From Siphonodentalium dalli (Eukaryota > Mollusca > Scaphopoda > Gadilida > Siphonodentaliidae): 64,000 nt of DNA. Location: NCBI GenBank assembly GCA_032622095.1, contig CP136066.1:173537164-173601163 (forward strand). Reading direction: 5' to 3'. A program made the translations under genes and the position numbers. Numbering within the stretch: the stretch's first letter is position 1; every line of letters begins with the position of its first letter. The notes beneath the pieces were generated by a model that worked only from the letters and a program-made list of their open reading frames with translations, did no database searches and was not told the origin of the DNA. Shown piece by piece: positions 34,401-40,467 of the stretch.

Positions 34401-35634
34401 AGAGTATATTATATTATGATAACCGATTTATAAACTCGATTAAACCATTATTTTGGGACTTTATGTCCAGTAACTGTGATACTTACTAGGTAAAAATTAA
34501 AAAAACCGCGCATGTCTCTGGATAGACCCCGAAGCCACGACGAATAGTTTTCATGGCTGGCTCAACCGATTTTCGTGGCTGGTTAGCTAGCTAAGCCGGC
34601 TCAGTCACGACGTTCGTGGCTGACGAAATATGGCGGCTCAGCCGGCTGAGATGTTATCGTTCAGCGTATTTTCGTTTCCGAAATGTTCCTAATCCCCTGT
34701 TACCGGTTATAGACGCCGTTTTTTTTAGCGTTCGTGGTGAACCCGTAGAATTCCAGACCACATGTAATCTTTTGATGTTGGGCTTTTCCATTATGGCGAA
34801 ATTTCACGAAGGACTGGCATGGATATACTATGTAGTTTCCCATCTAATCGGTATAAGTAGTTACATTGGGACTTCTGTCGACTTCAGACTGCTATCATCA
34901 CTGCCATCTTGCGATATATGCATGCATCATTGAATGATGAACCCGATAGTAATGATATATAATATTTCAAACTATTTTCTATTCTTATGTGTATATATTG
35001 ACAAATGCCAGTGATGTCTGAGACTGGGTGTGGTCGATATAAACAATTTATATTTTAACCCTTTCAATACCGAATGGATGCGCCCATTCAGTTGTATGAA
35101 AGCATGCATTGGGATAGTCTATTCCACATTAAGGGGCCATGTGTTCTGATAATATAACAACCATGCCGTGTACATGCGAGTATGCCAATATTAGGCAATG
35201 CGGTTTAGTTCTTTGCGATTCACAATACAGTTGTGCTTGACATATAAGCCCATGCACACGGCTCAGCCATTTTACAATTCCGGCGGCGGAGATTTTTAAA
35301 TGTGGCTGGCGTTAGATATAATATGGCTGGCGGCGGCTTGTGGCCAATATGGCTGGCGGCTTGTGGCCAATATGGCTGGCGGCTTCGGGCTCTATCTCTG
35401 GACCTCACAGGATTTTGTCCGCCTCCCCACTGTATTGATAGCTTCATTTTCATAGCAAAATTGTTTTATGCCAGACTTTTAATTCACAAAGCTGGTCAGT
35501 AAAGAAGCAGTGTATGTGCATGTCGTAGCCGAGAAGACGAGATAAAATATCACAAATAAAAATAATATTTGCTTCAAATTGAATTAAAACTCACCTGTCA
35601 AAAGGAAAAATGACAATAATGTCAAAGATTTCAT
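4122..35634 (-). CDS. galaxin-like secreted di-cysteine repeat protein with C-terminal NTR-like module (10 coding exons)
   Basis: Join on the minus strand: 35634-35595, 32519-32427, 23570-23376, 22183-21902, 21089-20961, 19440-19270, 18057-17885, 11604-11369, 7635-7160, 4471-4122. All boundaries have AG acceptors and GT donors with matching phases (1,1,1,1,1,1,0,2,1), giving 2145 nt, 714 residues plus stop. Residues 1-14 begin MKSLTLLSFFLLTA, a clear signal peptide. Residues about 40-575 carry about 28 CC pairs in CCG-x-hydrophobic / CC-[x10-14] spacing, typical of galaxin, an extracellular biomineral-matrix protein first known from corals, with relatives in molluscs. Residues 594-714 (FVCAHEK.. 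to the end, cysteines at 594, 650, 708) look like an NTR module: a start Cys, beta-strand pattern, then PAGCGRH..VGKKLLL. It is probably secreted into extracellular or shell matrix. The galaxin family is well supported, the NTR call is moderate, and the function is inferred. Confidence 0.9.
4588..4965. mobile_element. foldback family C, left arm truncated
   Basis: It starts at the inner arm (GGCATCACTAAATTCACC) about 115 bp upstream, in gene direction, of galaxin exon 10. The right outer arm ends TTCAGGCTTGAC. Confidence 0.7.
5600..5836. mobile_element. TTAA MITE family P2 (CCCTTT-GAGTGCCA ends)
   Basis: TTAA at 5596-5599 and 5837-5840. One hairpin module at about 5720-5788. Galaxin intron 9. 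Confidence 0.85.
6438..6685. mobile_element. family D MITE
   Basis: Starts TTTACTATATACTCATTGAT and ends CATTTAGTATAAGGGC. Galaxin intron 9. Confidence 0.65.
6768..7146. mobile_element. TTAA MITE family P2 abutting galaxin exon 9
   Basis: TTAA at 6764-6767 and 7147-7150. The splice donor GT of exon 9 is at 7159-7158, only 8 bp away. One hairpin at about 7033-7099. Confidence 0.85.
7160..7635 (-). CDS. galaxin-like gene, coding exon 9 (largest)
   Basis: Acceptor AATTTTACAG|G (phase 2), donor GAAAAA G|GTGAGT (phase 1). It holds seven CC pairs, then a Cys-poor linker with two NxS/T sites (NVT, NGS), and ends FVCAHEK, which I read as the first Cys of the NTR-like module. The donor lies 9 nt from the end of a TTAA MITE, and the frame stays open into that MITE. 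Confidence 0.9.
8395..8665 (+). repeat. dispersed repeat H
   Basis: TACACCCACACCATC ... AAGGTCAATATCCCCCAAC also occurs at 58180-58435 in the same orientation. No long protein is supported. Confidence 0.55.
8760..8990. mobile_element. family D MITE, reversed
   Basis: It reads from a TATATATTGGAATGGTC block to ACTCATTAGTGAGTATTTAG in the opposite sense. It directly borders a foldback family C copy. Confidence 0.6.
8998..9392. mobile_element. foldback family C, long form
   Basis: It includes the central TAGTTTCTCTATATCCCC domain and two inner hairpins. Galaxin intron 8. Confidence 0.72.
10887..11058. mobile_element. CAGTAATG MITE, internally shortened
   Basis: Both termini and TA flanks are present, but the central ATGGCTTGTTGCCATTCATC part is missing. 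It lies in galaxin intron 8. Confidence 0.88.
11195..11290. repeat. degenerate AAACCCC-type repeat
   Basis: Short runs of AAACCCCATAAACCCCATAA in galaxin intron 8. Too irregular for a telomere tract. Confidence 0.45.
11369..11604 (-). CDS. galaxin-like gene, coding exon 8
   Basis: Acceptor TTTTCATCAG|GAG (phase 0), donor TCT GT|GTAAGT (phase 2). It starts with an unusual ECHCGANDYC cluster, followed by the CC pairs DLCCDM, KECCGT and ETCCFG. Confidence 0.9.
11660..12345. repeat. diverged tandem repeat, 'ATGGCTCCCATCTAGAGG' type
   Basis: Roughly 130-150 bp units (TTTAGTCATGCAAAGAGTAA, GAAGATCCATATGAAGTTTG). It ends near TGTCAAGTTGAGCTGTAAA. Related to 43228-43790 in inverse sense. It starts after a P3 MITE fragment at about 11640. 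Confidence 0.6.
12435..12636. mobile_element. CAGTAATG MITE, full copy
   Basis: TA-flanked, with arms nearly exact and the loop at GACTGAGAGC. It lies in galaxin intron 7. Confidence 0.9.
12722..12795. repeat. foldback family C, left-arm fragment
   Basis: AGTGTGTTTGTCATGTGTAG to the inner arm, then lost. Confidence 0.55.
12948..13338. mobile_element. TTAA MITE family P1 (CCCTTTACCCAACA ends), reversed
   Basis: TTAA flanks at 12944-12947 and 13339-13342. Two hairpin modules (about 12973-13041 and 13121-13188) face each other across an A/T-rich spacer. An outer 'GGCCGGTTTTGGCCGGTTTG' arm follows on one side. CCCTTT ends with a TTAA target fit piggyBac. Confidence 0.85.
13340..15200. other. 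galaxin intron 7 sequence, no feature recognised
   Basis: AT-rich with no recognised repeat family or exon-like block, apart from weak internal duplication (AACCAAAAACATGCTATT near 14977 recurs near 16022). Confidence 0.35.
15204..15545. mobile_element. foldback family C, full-length
   Basis: Both outer arms are present (15222 and 15510 regions). Galaxin intron 7. Confidence 0.72.
15688..15866. mobile_element. CAGTAATG MITE, arm-shortened copy
   Basis: TA-flanked. The right arm lacks the ATGGCAACAAGCC segment, so the hairpin has a bulge. Galaxin intron 7. Confidence 0.88.
16099..16310. mobile_element. CAGTAATG MITE, full copy
   Basis: TA-flanked with a complete hairpin. A loose terminus fragment (GGAGTCGATTACTTAGGGCA) recurs at 16366-16393. 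Galaxin intron 7. Confidence 0.9.
16690..16825. repeat. foldback with CCAACAAATTAGAC arms
   Basis: Arms ACAAGTCCAACAAATTAGAC and its complement, with an inner ATTTGGACATTTA pairing. Galaxin intron 7. Confidence 0.5.
17310..17837. mobile_element. TTAA MITE family P3 expanded by an A-rich tandem repeat
   Basis: Partial hairpin arms at about 17351 and 17733-17788 flank 340 bp of tandem GTTAAAGAATGTAAGAAAAA units (17396-17733). It is about 45 bp from the galaxin exon 7 donor. Confidence 0.7.
17885..18057 (-). CDS. galaxin-like gene, coding exon 7
   Basis: Acceptor TTTTTTTTAG|GA, donor GTC AGG|GTGAGA. It enters in phase 1 and leaves in phase 0. CC pairs: DKCCGGN, DLCCLD, HNCCHV. There is a possible N-glycosylation site, KNVT. 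Confidence 0.88.
18435..19075. repeat. tandem repeat, 'TGACTCGTTCCCATCTACAT' type
   Basis: Four to five imperfect units with AAGATGGCCGCTGG and TTTTTTGGCTGAATGACC, ending in a short (CA)n run (19006-19024). Same family as 43790-46600, opposite sense. Confidence 0.65.
19078..19247. mobile_element. TTAA MITE family P3, right part
   Basis: One hairpin module (about 19128-19196), then GCAGCTCCCGTCATGAAAGG. It ends about 20 bp from the galaxin exon 6 donor. Confidence 0.7.
19270..19440 (-). CDS. galaxin-like gene, coding exon 6
   Basis: Acceptor TTCATTTTCAG|GT, donor TGTGGAG|GTGAGT; phase 1 on both sides. CC pairs: QQCCSY, AICCKD, HACCNY, SKCCGG. An open frame continues past the donor into a MITE, but the donor is strong and the next exon joins in frame. 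Confidence 0.92.
19461..19573. mobile_element. CAGTAATG MITE, left half only
   Basis: The left arm runs from the TA-flanked terminus to CTCTCAGTGAG and then stops abruptly. It starts about 20 bp from the acceptor of galaxin exon 6. Confidence 0.85.
19650..19790. repeat. foldback family C, left half
   Basis: Left outer and first inner hairpin only. Confidence 0.6.
20001..20716. mobile_element. CAGTAATG MITE split by a MULE-like MITE
   Basis: The left arm with centre (20001-20197) and the right terminus (20698-20716) are separated by the 500-bp MULE-like insert. The left terminus is degenerate (CATATCATGCCC). Confidence 0.85.
20198..20697. mobile_element. MULE-like MITE nested in a CAGTAATG MITE
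   Basis: Termini CCGATGGGGTCATTGTCACA / its complement. The 10-bp duplication ATTACTTAGG is at 20188-20197 and 20698-20707. Inside each arm the motif TAGCCAGCTTTT recurs several times. A 9-10 bp duplication fits Mutator-like elements. Confidence 0.75.
20719..20912. mobile_element. family D MITE, left end missing
   Basis: It begins GGAAATGTTTAGATAATAAG immediately after a CAGTAATG MITE and ends TAGTGTAGAAATTAGGGTTA. It is about 50 bp from the galaxin exon 5 donor. Confidence 0.65.
20961..21089 (-). CDS. galaxin-like gene, coding exon 5
   Basis: Acceptor AAATTCCAG|GA, donor GGATCA G|GTGAGG; phase 1 on both sides. It encodes one tidy galaxin unit with HVCCGDNI, KECCFGNH and YECCGSG. Confidence 0.92.
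21130..21212. repeat. foldback family C, left-arm fragment
   Basis: It starts AAGCCTTGAAATAGTGTGTC, 40 bp upstream of galaxin exon 5, and ends at TACCCCGCATGAC. Confidence 0.6.
21261..21524. mobile_element. TTAA foldback family I (AGGTACTCAATCCGAT ends)
   Basis: TTAA at 21257-21260 and 21525-21528. Shared core CTCCTAAATTACTATTTC and GGAACCCACCCATCAAA. Confidence 0.65.
21551..21763. mobile_element. CAGTAATG MITE, full copy
   Basis: TA-flanked. The right end has diverged (GACGGCACTACTG). Galaxin intron 4. Confidence 0.88.
21775..21881. mobile_element. family D MITE, right part
   Basis: It contains GAACATCCCTCCAGGTG and ends ATAGAAAGGG at TTAA 21882-21885, 17 bp from the galaxin exon 4 donor. 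Confidence 0.65.
21902..22183 (-). CDS. galaxin-like gene, coding exon 4
   Basis: The acceptor TTTAACCTTCAG|TC was chosen over two downstream AGs because it alone gives phase 1 and keeps the frame. The donor is TGT GGA G|GTAAAA. Four CC pairs (YRCCGL, HQCCQS, LECCGN, KTCCGG), plus single cysteines in QRCEGE and GLCRVK, make this the least regular repeat block. Confidence 0.9.
22292..22508. mobile_element. CAGTAATG MITE, full copy
   Basis: TA-flanked 217-bp palindrome, variant terminus CAGTAATGCTCTAATTAATC. It lies just upstream of galaxin exon 4. Confidence 0.9.
23050..23185. mobile_element. P3 MITE fragment
   Basis: One diverged hairpin (23060-23143) and a TTAGGAAGCTCCAGTCATGG arm. The left end is missing. 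Confidence 0.65.
23376..23570 (-). CDS. galaxin-like gene, coding exon 3
   Basis: Acceptor CACTTCACAG|CT, donor AAC A|GTAAGT; phase 1 on both sides. Three CC pairs (QICCDD, QYCCGN, GLCCKD) are spaced about 14-20 residues apart. The intron before it (23571-32426) is the second largest of the gene and holds MITEs, a LINE fossil and a hAT MITE. Confidence 0.9.
23692..23869. mobile_element. CAGTAATG MITE, short copy
   Basis: TA-flanked, loop reduced to CATTCATCAACAAGCC. It lies about 120 bp upstream of the galaxin exon 3 acceptor. Confidence 0.9.
24170..24640 (-). pseudogene. non-LTR retrotransposon (LINE) C-terminal remnant
   Basis: A frame at 24626-24252 reads VNELFSSFVILCSQSW ... YLTMMRISAHKLAVETDRY, the layout that follows the reverse transcriptase in many mollusc LINEs. 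After a stop, a shifted frame continues with KCVTCNNLEDEEHSFFF, the expected C-x2-C ... EDEEH zinc-knuckle tail. At least one frameshift and a stop make it dead. It lies in galaxin intron 2. Confidence 0.65.
24646..24851. mobile_element. CAGTAATG MITE, full copy
   Basis: TA-flanked. It directly borders the LINE remnant, so it probably inserted into it. Confidence 0.9.
25097..25539. mobile_element. TTAA MITE family P2
   Basis: TTAA at 25093-25096 and 25540-25543. One hairpin at about 25144-25212, plus a long unique arm shared with the copies at 6768 and 26472. Confidence 0.85.
25555..25946. mobile_element. TTAA MITE family P1
   Basis: Left TTAA is intact and right mutated to TTAT. Hairpin modules at about 25704-25772 and 25852-25920. 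Only 11 bp separate it from the P2 MITE on its left. Confidence 0.85.
25985..26205. mobile_element. TTAA MITE, P3 right end on a mixed left end
   Basis: Starts near TTAACCCTTTCTTGGCACTA and ends CCCATCATGAAAGGGTTAA (TTAA 26206-26209). Two hairpins (about 26022-26063 partial, 26088-26160). Third member of a tight MITE cluster. Confidence 0.7.
26472..27109. mobile_element. chimeric TTAA MITE: family P2 left, family D right
   Basis: It starts TTAACCCTTTCAGTGCCA (TTAA at 26468-26471) and runs through a P2 body with hairpin at about 26807-26878. At GGCACTTTTC (about 26917) it switches to family D (TTTACTAAATACTCATTGAT) and ends AAGAAAGGGTTAA (TTAA 27110-27113). Confidence 0.75.
27243..27354. mobile_element. 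TTAA MITE P2 variant, right half
   Basis: It matches the right arm of the 31238 copy, ending GGCACTGAAAGGGTTAA. Confidence 0.75.
27433..27819. mobile_element. TIR element with CGGAAGTCGGGATTTTTTTA arms and hairpin modules
   Basis: Arms of about 37 and 30 bp (27433-27469, 27790-27819) lead straight into two hairpin modules (about 27460-27528, 27723-27792). These ends differ from P1, P2 and P3. No target duplication was identified. Confidence 0.65.
27826..28790 (+). repeat. dispersed repeat G, interrupted by a hAT MITE
   Basis: 27826-28295 and 28682-28790 match, in reverse order, 48280-48870. Shared landmarks include GATATCCGGTCATCATATAC and CTTCCAGGAAG. No coding potential recognised. Confidence 0.6.
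28296..28673. mobile_element. hAT MITE with perfect 8-bp target duplication
   Basis: Ends CAGGGGCACAGGAAG and (reverse complement) CAGGGGCGCCAGAAG. The flanking duplication TTTTCACA is at 28288-28295 and 28674-28681. The inside is G/C-run rich. It interrupts a dispersed repeat whose other copy near 48390 has the uninterrupted site. Confidence 0.85.
28815..29725. repeat. minisatellite, TACATTGGGTACAAATTA type
   Basis: Diverged units from 28815, clear from 29330 to 29725, about 110-170 bp each. They contain ACATGGTTACTTCTGGTTAC and AGAAATCCCAGGATACAA. The array continues after MITE inserts to about 30320. Confidence 0.65.
29728..29989. mobile_element. foldback family C, best-preserved copy
   Basis: A near-complete palindrome from CAAGCCTTGAAATAGTGTG to its complement CACACCCTATTTCAAGGCTTG style end, with two inner hairpins. 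It is inserted in the TACATTGGGTACA minisatellite. Confidence 0.78.
30041..30253. mobile_element. CAGTAATG MITE, full copy inside a minisatellite
   Basis: TA-flanked and inserted in the TACATAGGGT-type tandem repeat: repeat units resume directly on its right side. Confidence 0.9.
30420..31100. repeat. diverged tandem repeat, 'ACACAGGGGTCAATTGACC' type
   Basis: Units of about 110-150 bp sharing CATGGGATAGGT, CAGATGACTTAAA and GGGGCACTAATAATT. No gene. Confidence 0.55.
31238..31491. mobile_element. TTAA MITE family P2 variant
   Basis: P2 ends with a different centre: a palindrome of AGAGCTCTTTCCATC and TTGATTATAATAATGTGATA in place of the usual hairpin module. The right half recurs at about 27243-27354. 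Confidence 0.85.
31496..31886. mobile_element. TTAA MITE family P1
   Basis: Shares its left TTAA (31492-31495) with the P2 MITE ending there. Hairpins at about 31645-31713 and 31791-31861. Confidence 0.87.
32427..32519 (-). CDS. galaxin-like gene, coding exon 2
   Basis: Acceptor AAATTCCAG|CA, donor CTG C|GTAAGT. It encodes residues 14-45, with LASGWKFPTEGKIQCG followed by the first CC pair (KRCCL). This is the mature N-terminus just after the signal peptide. Phase 1 at both ends. Confidence 0.87.
32583..32795. mobile_element. CAGTAATG MITE, full copy
   Basis: TA-flanked, 213 bp, about 65 bp upstream of the acceptor of galaxin exon 2. Confidence 0.9.
32809..33234. mobile_element. foldback family C, long form
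   Basis: It contains the central ACTGAACAGAAGGGAAAAAG domain. Galaxin intron 1, next to a CAGTAATG MITE. Confidence 0.72.
33240..34330. other. galaxin intron 1 sequence, little recognisable
   Basis: AT-rich. The only structure seen is a pair of inverted arms, GGATGTTATGATCACAAGGG near 34022 and its complement near 34120. No coding sequence. Confidence 0.4.
34335..34479. repeat. 145-bp near-perfect foldback
   Basis: Two 65-base arms (TCACAGTTACTGGACATAAA outwards) surround a short AT loop. It lies in galaxin intron 1, just after a run of 14 G. Confidence 0.6.
35322..35395. repeat. short tandem repeat, about 23-bp units
   Basis: AATATGGCTGGCGGCTTGTGG recurs three times with small changes, about 200 bp downstream (gene sense) of galaxin exon 1. 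Confidence 0.6.
35595..35634 (-). CDS. galaxin-like gene, coding exon 1 (start codon and signal peptide)
   Basis: The ATG at 35634 opens 13 codons, MKSLTLLSFFLLT, ending in ACA G|GTGAGT (phase 1). A Lys followed by a run of hydrophobic residues is a standard secretory signal. The context before the ATG is TTTGCTGCAATG. The exon is too short to appear as an ORF. No clear TATA box is seen just upstream. Confidence 0.88.
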
Positions 35635-35639
35635 TGCAG

Positions 35640-36755
35640 CAAATTGGTTCTTGTGTATAGAAAATATTAAAATTCTAAGACAATTATTGAAACACGTCCT
35701 ATTTCATCAACATCTAGTTTCATTCTGACAAGATTTGAACCCAGTGGGTAATTTCTGCGAAATCCCCGGGAAAACCCAAACAGACCACGTGACGTGACGT
35801 ATTTTAATTTTGGTACAGGTATACCCATTTTCAACAATGTCGACAGAGAAAGCCGGAGGTGGTAAATTAATTTCCTTTATTACAAATACTTCCAGGAAGA
35901 TTTATAAATATTCCACAGCACTAACATTATAGGAATGTGTCTCGTATCAACTAAATGGCTGCTGGTGACATTCGTTAATGATCCATATGGCCATTACGAG
36001 GGGTTTCCCCCGTTTTTATTTTATTTTGTCATTTCGAAATAAAACAACACAGCAACATAATAAATATCATGTACATCCGTGTACAGATAGCCAGTCAACC
36101 AAGGAGTATAGCTATAATTTTTTAAAGGTGGTTTGACATGTTGTGAGTAGGGTACTGTGAGGGAGATGGGGTACCTTGATGGAGATGGTGTCACCCGGCC
36201 CTAGCTCCCCCACACACCCCATCCCGCAGATGAATTAAACAAAATTAAACCTATCGAGAGCGAATCAGGAGCATACTTGTGTAATATCTGTGCATATACT
36301 AGAGCGCTAATAAACTGATATTTTTGTTTCTATATAACCCTGACCTATTGCATCCGAACTGTTAGAAATTTTTAGCAAAGTTGGGGGTCAGATCCCCTGT
36401 CGCCACGTCCTGCTAATGGACCCTCGGAATATTGGATCCTCGGACTGCCGCATCCTTGGACTATTGCCTCGGACTATCGCCTCGGATTATTGATTATATA
36501 ACGCACTGTACGTACCCCTGTAATCGAACCCTCAGACTAAACTTAATGTTCCCACCCTGGGGCTATCGGATCTATCGACCAACAGCTATATGGTTGACTG
36601 CGCTAATGTACATGTATGCAAGGGAGGATCTACATGCATGTACCATCCGGCGCCATCGGCTCGCGCCCCCTATTTTCGCCAGAGAAAGGAATTTTTTGGG
36701 ACGTGTCCGGGCACCATTTGTCTCCGAGAACCCGAAGTTTCTGCACTTAATATTG
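35640..36755. other. intergenic; putative galaxin upstream region
   Basis: The region just upstream of galaxin on the minus strand should hold its promoter, but no TATA box or other clear element was seen. One 124-residue frame at 36432-36806 has no recognisable features and runs into a TIR arm, so it is not called. Confidence 0.35.
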
Positions 36756-36758
36756 CTA

Positions 36759-38339
36759 AGGCCAAATAAAAAAGATAATATGTTTCCGTACATCGACCGA
36801 CCCTAAAAATAACCCGCCGACCCTAATCTTTTTATTGATATTTTGAGAAAAAGTCAAAATTTTCTAAAAAAACAAAAAAAATATATAGTTTTTTACTGTT
36901 TTTACCGCCAATGCTCATAAATATTGATAATCATTAGGTGCAAAACACATGGTTTCTAACATAAGCCTGTGATAAGTGACATGAAGTGTGACAGTTGTCT
37001 CAAAAGCCACAGGTGTGTGATGGGTTGTGGATTGATAGGCATGAATCTTGCAATTTTAATTTCAAGAGAGTGGACCTCATGCCTGCTTTACCATTATGCC
37101 TTGTTTGGGACTTATGGAACATATTCATGAGTTCCAAATAAACATGCATGTCCATTTATTATTTTCTTGACAGCATGAGAAATGTACATTTCCATTTCGT
37201 TTGACACTTAATATTCAAACAACATTTTACTGGTACACTTCATTGCTTCACCCACCATGTTTCTTTTGCACACATTTAAACATGCTGGGTGCTATCTAAA
37301 GGGGTACTGAATCTGCCAATTATGGGACCATCTCCTTTTATACTCAAGAGAATATATGCAGCAAATTAATGCATTTGAGCCATGGATTAGTGCCAAATAC
37401 ACTGATGTGTTCTATGAGAACGATGCAAACAACATGGTAATTTATATGACTGGAGTCATAAATTCATTTTCAATATACTTACCATGTTGTTTGCACCATT
37501 CATTGAGCACATAAGTGTATTTGGCATTAATACATGCCTCAAATTCATTCATTTGTTGCATATATTCTGTTGAGTATACAAGGAGATAGTCCTACAAATA
37601 ACCGGATTCAGGGTACAGTACCCCTTTAATATATTATTTTGTTCAAAATAAATGTTTTGTTTTGATAAACTTGCTCTTATAATTGACACCAACTAATGCT
37701 ACACAGGTTTTGAAAATGTGCTGAACAGTATATTCGTGTCTTGTCATGATTTCTGTTAGAGGATCTTTGTATAGGTTGCAAGGAAATTTAAAATTAACTG
37801 AAGACGAACTGCTGGTGGCTGCCAGACTTTCGGGAACACACTTAAAGTAACTGCATTAGTGCTGATCACAAACCCTGTGTACCCTTCAGCAGATTTTCAA
37901 AACCTGTGTACCGTAAAATACCCTTCAGCACTTTTATTTGGTGAGTGACCCCCTTCAGCCCAACTGACATCTTCAACAATCAGGCAGAATATCCCATATG
38001 AACAATTCAAATATATAGGTTCTATAATATTTTCGGACATAAATTCCGAGCCCCATCCCTCTGAGTTTATGGCCAAAATCAGTATGTGAATACTGAAACA
38101 CACTATTAAGAATAACAGCAAGTTTGATATCTTGTTCAATGTTAATGTATATTTCCACAAGTAATACTTTCCCTACAACACAAGTAGGCATTTTATGTCA
38201 TTTCGGTCGAGGTAGTTCAATATTTCTGCAGCTGGAAAAAAATATAAAAAAATAATAAAAATAAAAAACATTTCCCTACCTACCTACCCTAATTTTTTCT
38301 CTCCGTTATCGGAAACATATTATCTTTTTTATTTGGCCT
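36759..38339. mobile_element. 1.6-kb element with 30-bp perfect TIRs, class unknown
   Basis: The arms at 36759-36788 and 38310-38339 are exact inverted repeats starting AGGCCAAATAAAAAAGATAA. A CCGACCCTAA / CTACCTACCCTAA stretch follows each arm. No transposase is recognised inside. A Kolobok-like MITE is nested at 37300-37625. Confidence 0.65.
37300..37625. mobile_element. Kolobok-like TTAA MITE, nested
   Basis: Left flank CTAA, right flank TTAA (37626-37629). It lies inside the 1.6-kb TIR element. Confidence 0.72.
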
Positions 38340-38344
38340 AATAT

Positions 38345-39730
38345 ACATGCATATATATACTACAGTTTACATGTTTTACATTAATCTGACTCAAACATAC
38401 AATTATTTTAACTGTGGATGGATCTATATCCATGCAAGGGTGAAACCAACATCCCGCGATGTGGGCGCGCCCTGCACAGACTATTTACGCCATGCAGATC
38501 GAGCAAAATAATTCTGTCGACATTTTGTTTCTGGGTGTTGGAAAATATCTGGCCCGGCGCAAAGTTTTAGGCGCCCGGAGTTTTTCTATAATCATAGATA
38601 TAGCAATTCTAACTGGGGTGTCAAATATAAATTCCATCTATATATACATGTAGCAATAGAAATGAGACGGCTACACTTTAGGATAAGCCTTATACAACGT
38701 ATATATAGTCTGAGCATTTGATAGTACGGAGCTTTGTCTCGGACTTTCGAACTTCAAACCATCGAACTGCGCTGACGGCATTTTATCATGTAAAGAAATT
38801 ATATAATTATATATAGGCCTACGCCATACTATGGTATACTATTAAACATGTAGTGTCTTTTTCTTATAGACATGGTTAGTTTCAAATTGTATGGATATTT
38901 AGAATTTGCTATAACTTGGAAAGTATAACTTCGATCACATGTTGGAACAAATTGTTTAATTGAAAAAAGAGTAACGATCGAGTGCTTCAAAACACATATT
39001 TTTTCCAGGTGTCAATATCGTCATACTTAGTTGATTGAACTTATTTATTGTGTCGCAAACATTTACAAAACAAGACGAGTACATCGGAAAATCGGTCACC
39101 TTGTATTGATGACTTATAGTATTTCGCTGGTGCAGCATGCATGCAGCTGATGGCTACTATGAGTAAACATGAAAACGGCAGCATGAACAATGGAGGAAAG
39201 CGTTTGGATATAGATGTATTGTTTTGTCAGCCCAAATGCATCTATAGAAGCCAGGATTGAATTGAAATATTTATACAATGCACCGAAACCATTGGTCGAC
39301 CCGGTGGCCCCGGGCCCATTCCATGGCACAAATTGAACTAGCTGTAAGCATGCAGCTATATAATTATAAGCTGACCAATTCGTAGTATTTTGAACACATA
39401 ATCCGCAGTGTTGACACGTACACCCCTGCCATATATTTTGAGGAAATATCACTGGTGTGAAACCACAGGAGCTTTAATCTTCTATCATGCACTGCACGAC
39501 TCTCCATATAGCATACCGTATGGCCATGTTTATGAAGCACTGCCCACTCATGCGATGAACCCAGTCCCGGCGTAATGACATCGATACATCCATTGATCCG
39601 AGTAAATTTAATTGTCACTAGCCCCATATAAGCTACATAAACTGAGATTGGAACATATCAAATTTATATATGTAACTCAATATTATTCCTTTTCTAGTTA
39701 TTTTAATATCAGTATCAGATTGATTTTTCA
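38345..39730. other. intergenic, no feature recognised
   Basis: No repeat family or convincing exon was identified here. Frames up to 112 residues overlap each other on different strands. Confidence 0.35.
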
Positions 39731-39735
39731 ATGGG

Positions 39736-39990
39736 CACAGGATACAGGAAAATGTGTCATTTTGAATGTAGTATCCAAAAAATGTCCCAAGGGAGCTCCC
39801 CCATAACCCCCCCCCCCCCCCACCTACGACGGGGGGAGGGGGGGAGGGGTCCCCCTCTCGTGCTCTCCCCCGCTTGCCGCTACACGGCTTGGATGATGCT
39901 ATGCATCATATATGGGTACAGGACACAGGAAAACGCATCATTTTCTGGGGGAAGTCCCCTGTATCCCAACCTATACCAGAGGGGGGGGGG
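39736..39990. repeat. C/G-run region with a direct repeat
   Basis: CAGGATACAGGAAAATGTGTC recurs as CAGGACACAGGAAAACGCATC 180 bp on. There are runs of 13-15 C and 13 G. No gene. Confidence 0.5.
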
Positions 39991-40467
39991 GGGTCGTACA
40001 TATGGTATGGGCATACATATCGTGACAGTGACCACGCAGACTCGGAACATAACTTGACAGCAACGAAAGTTGTTGGCCACAATGGAATTACAAATACACA
40101 TACAGAATGAACCTTATAGGGGATTCCCTATAGTGTTTGCATATACACTGTGTCTAATATTAATTGCCAACGGCTGTGAAAACAAGTTTGACACACATTC
40201 ATACAGCATCACTGCAGTTGAAAGTGAACAATGCTGACATATTATGCCCACTTCAGGCTAGCAATGTCATATATGCTGACATGCCACATGGGACTATTGA
40301 TTTGATTCATACTAAATCAAATTTTCGTCCAGGTGTATGTGGATTTCACTTTAACATATATACAGACCTCACGTTTAATATGAAATCTATTATTGGCCGA
40401 TCATGTTTCTGGCCGCTCGCTTGCATCTCGCTCAGTTGTCAATAAATGTACCGAAATGCTTAAGTGC

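Noticed and set aside
36432-36806. 124-residue plus-strand frame between the genes
   Set aside because: No motif is recognised, a competing antisense frame exists, and its end falls in a transposon arm.
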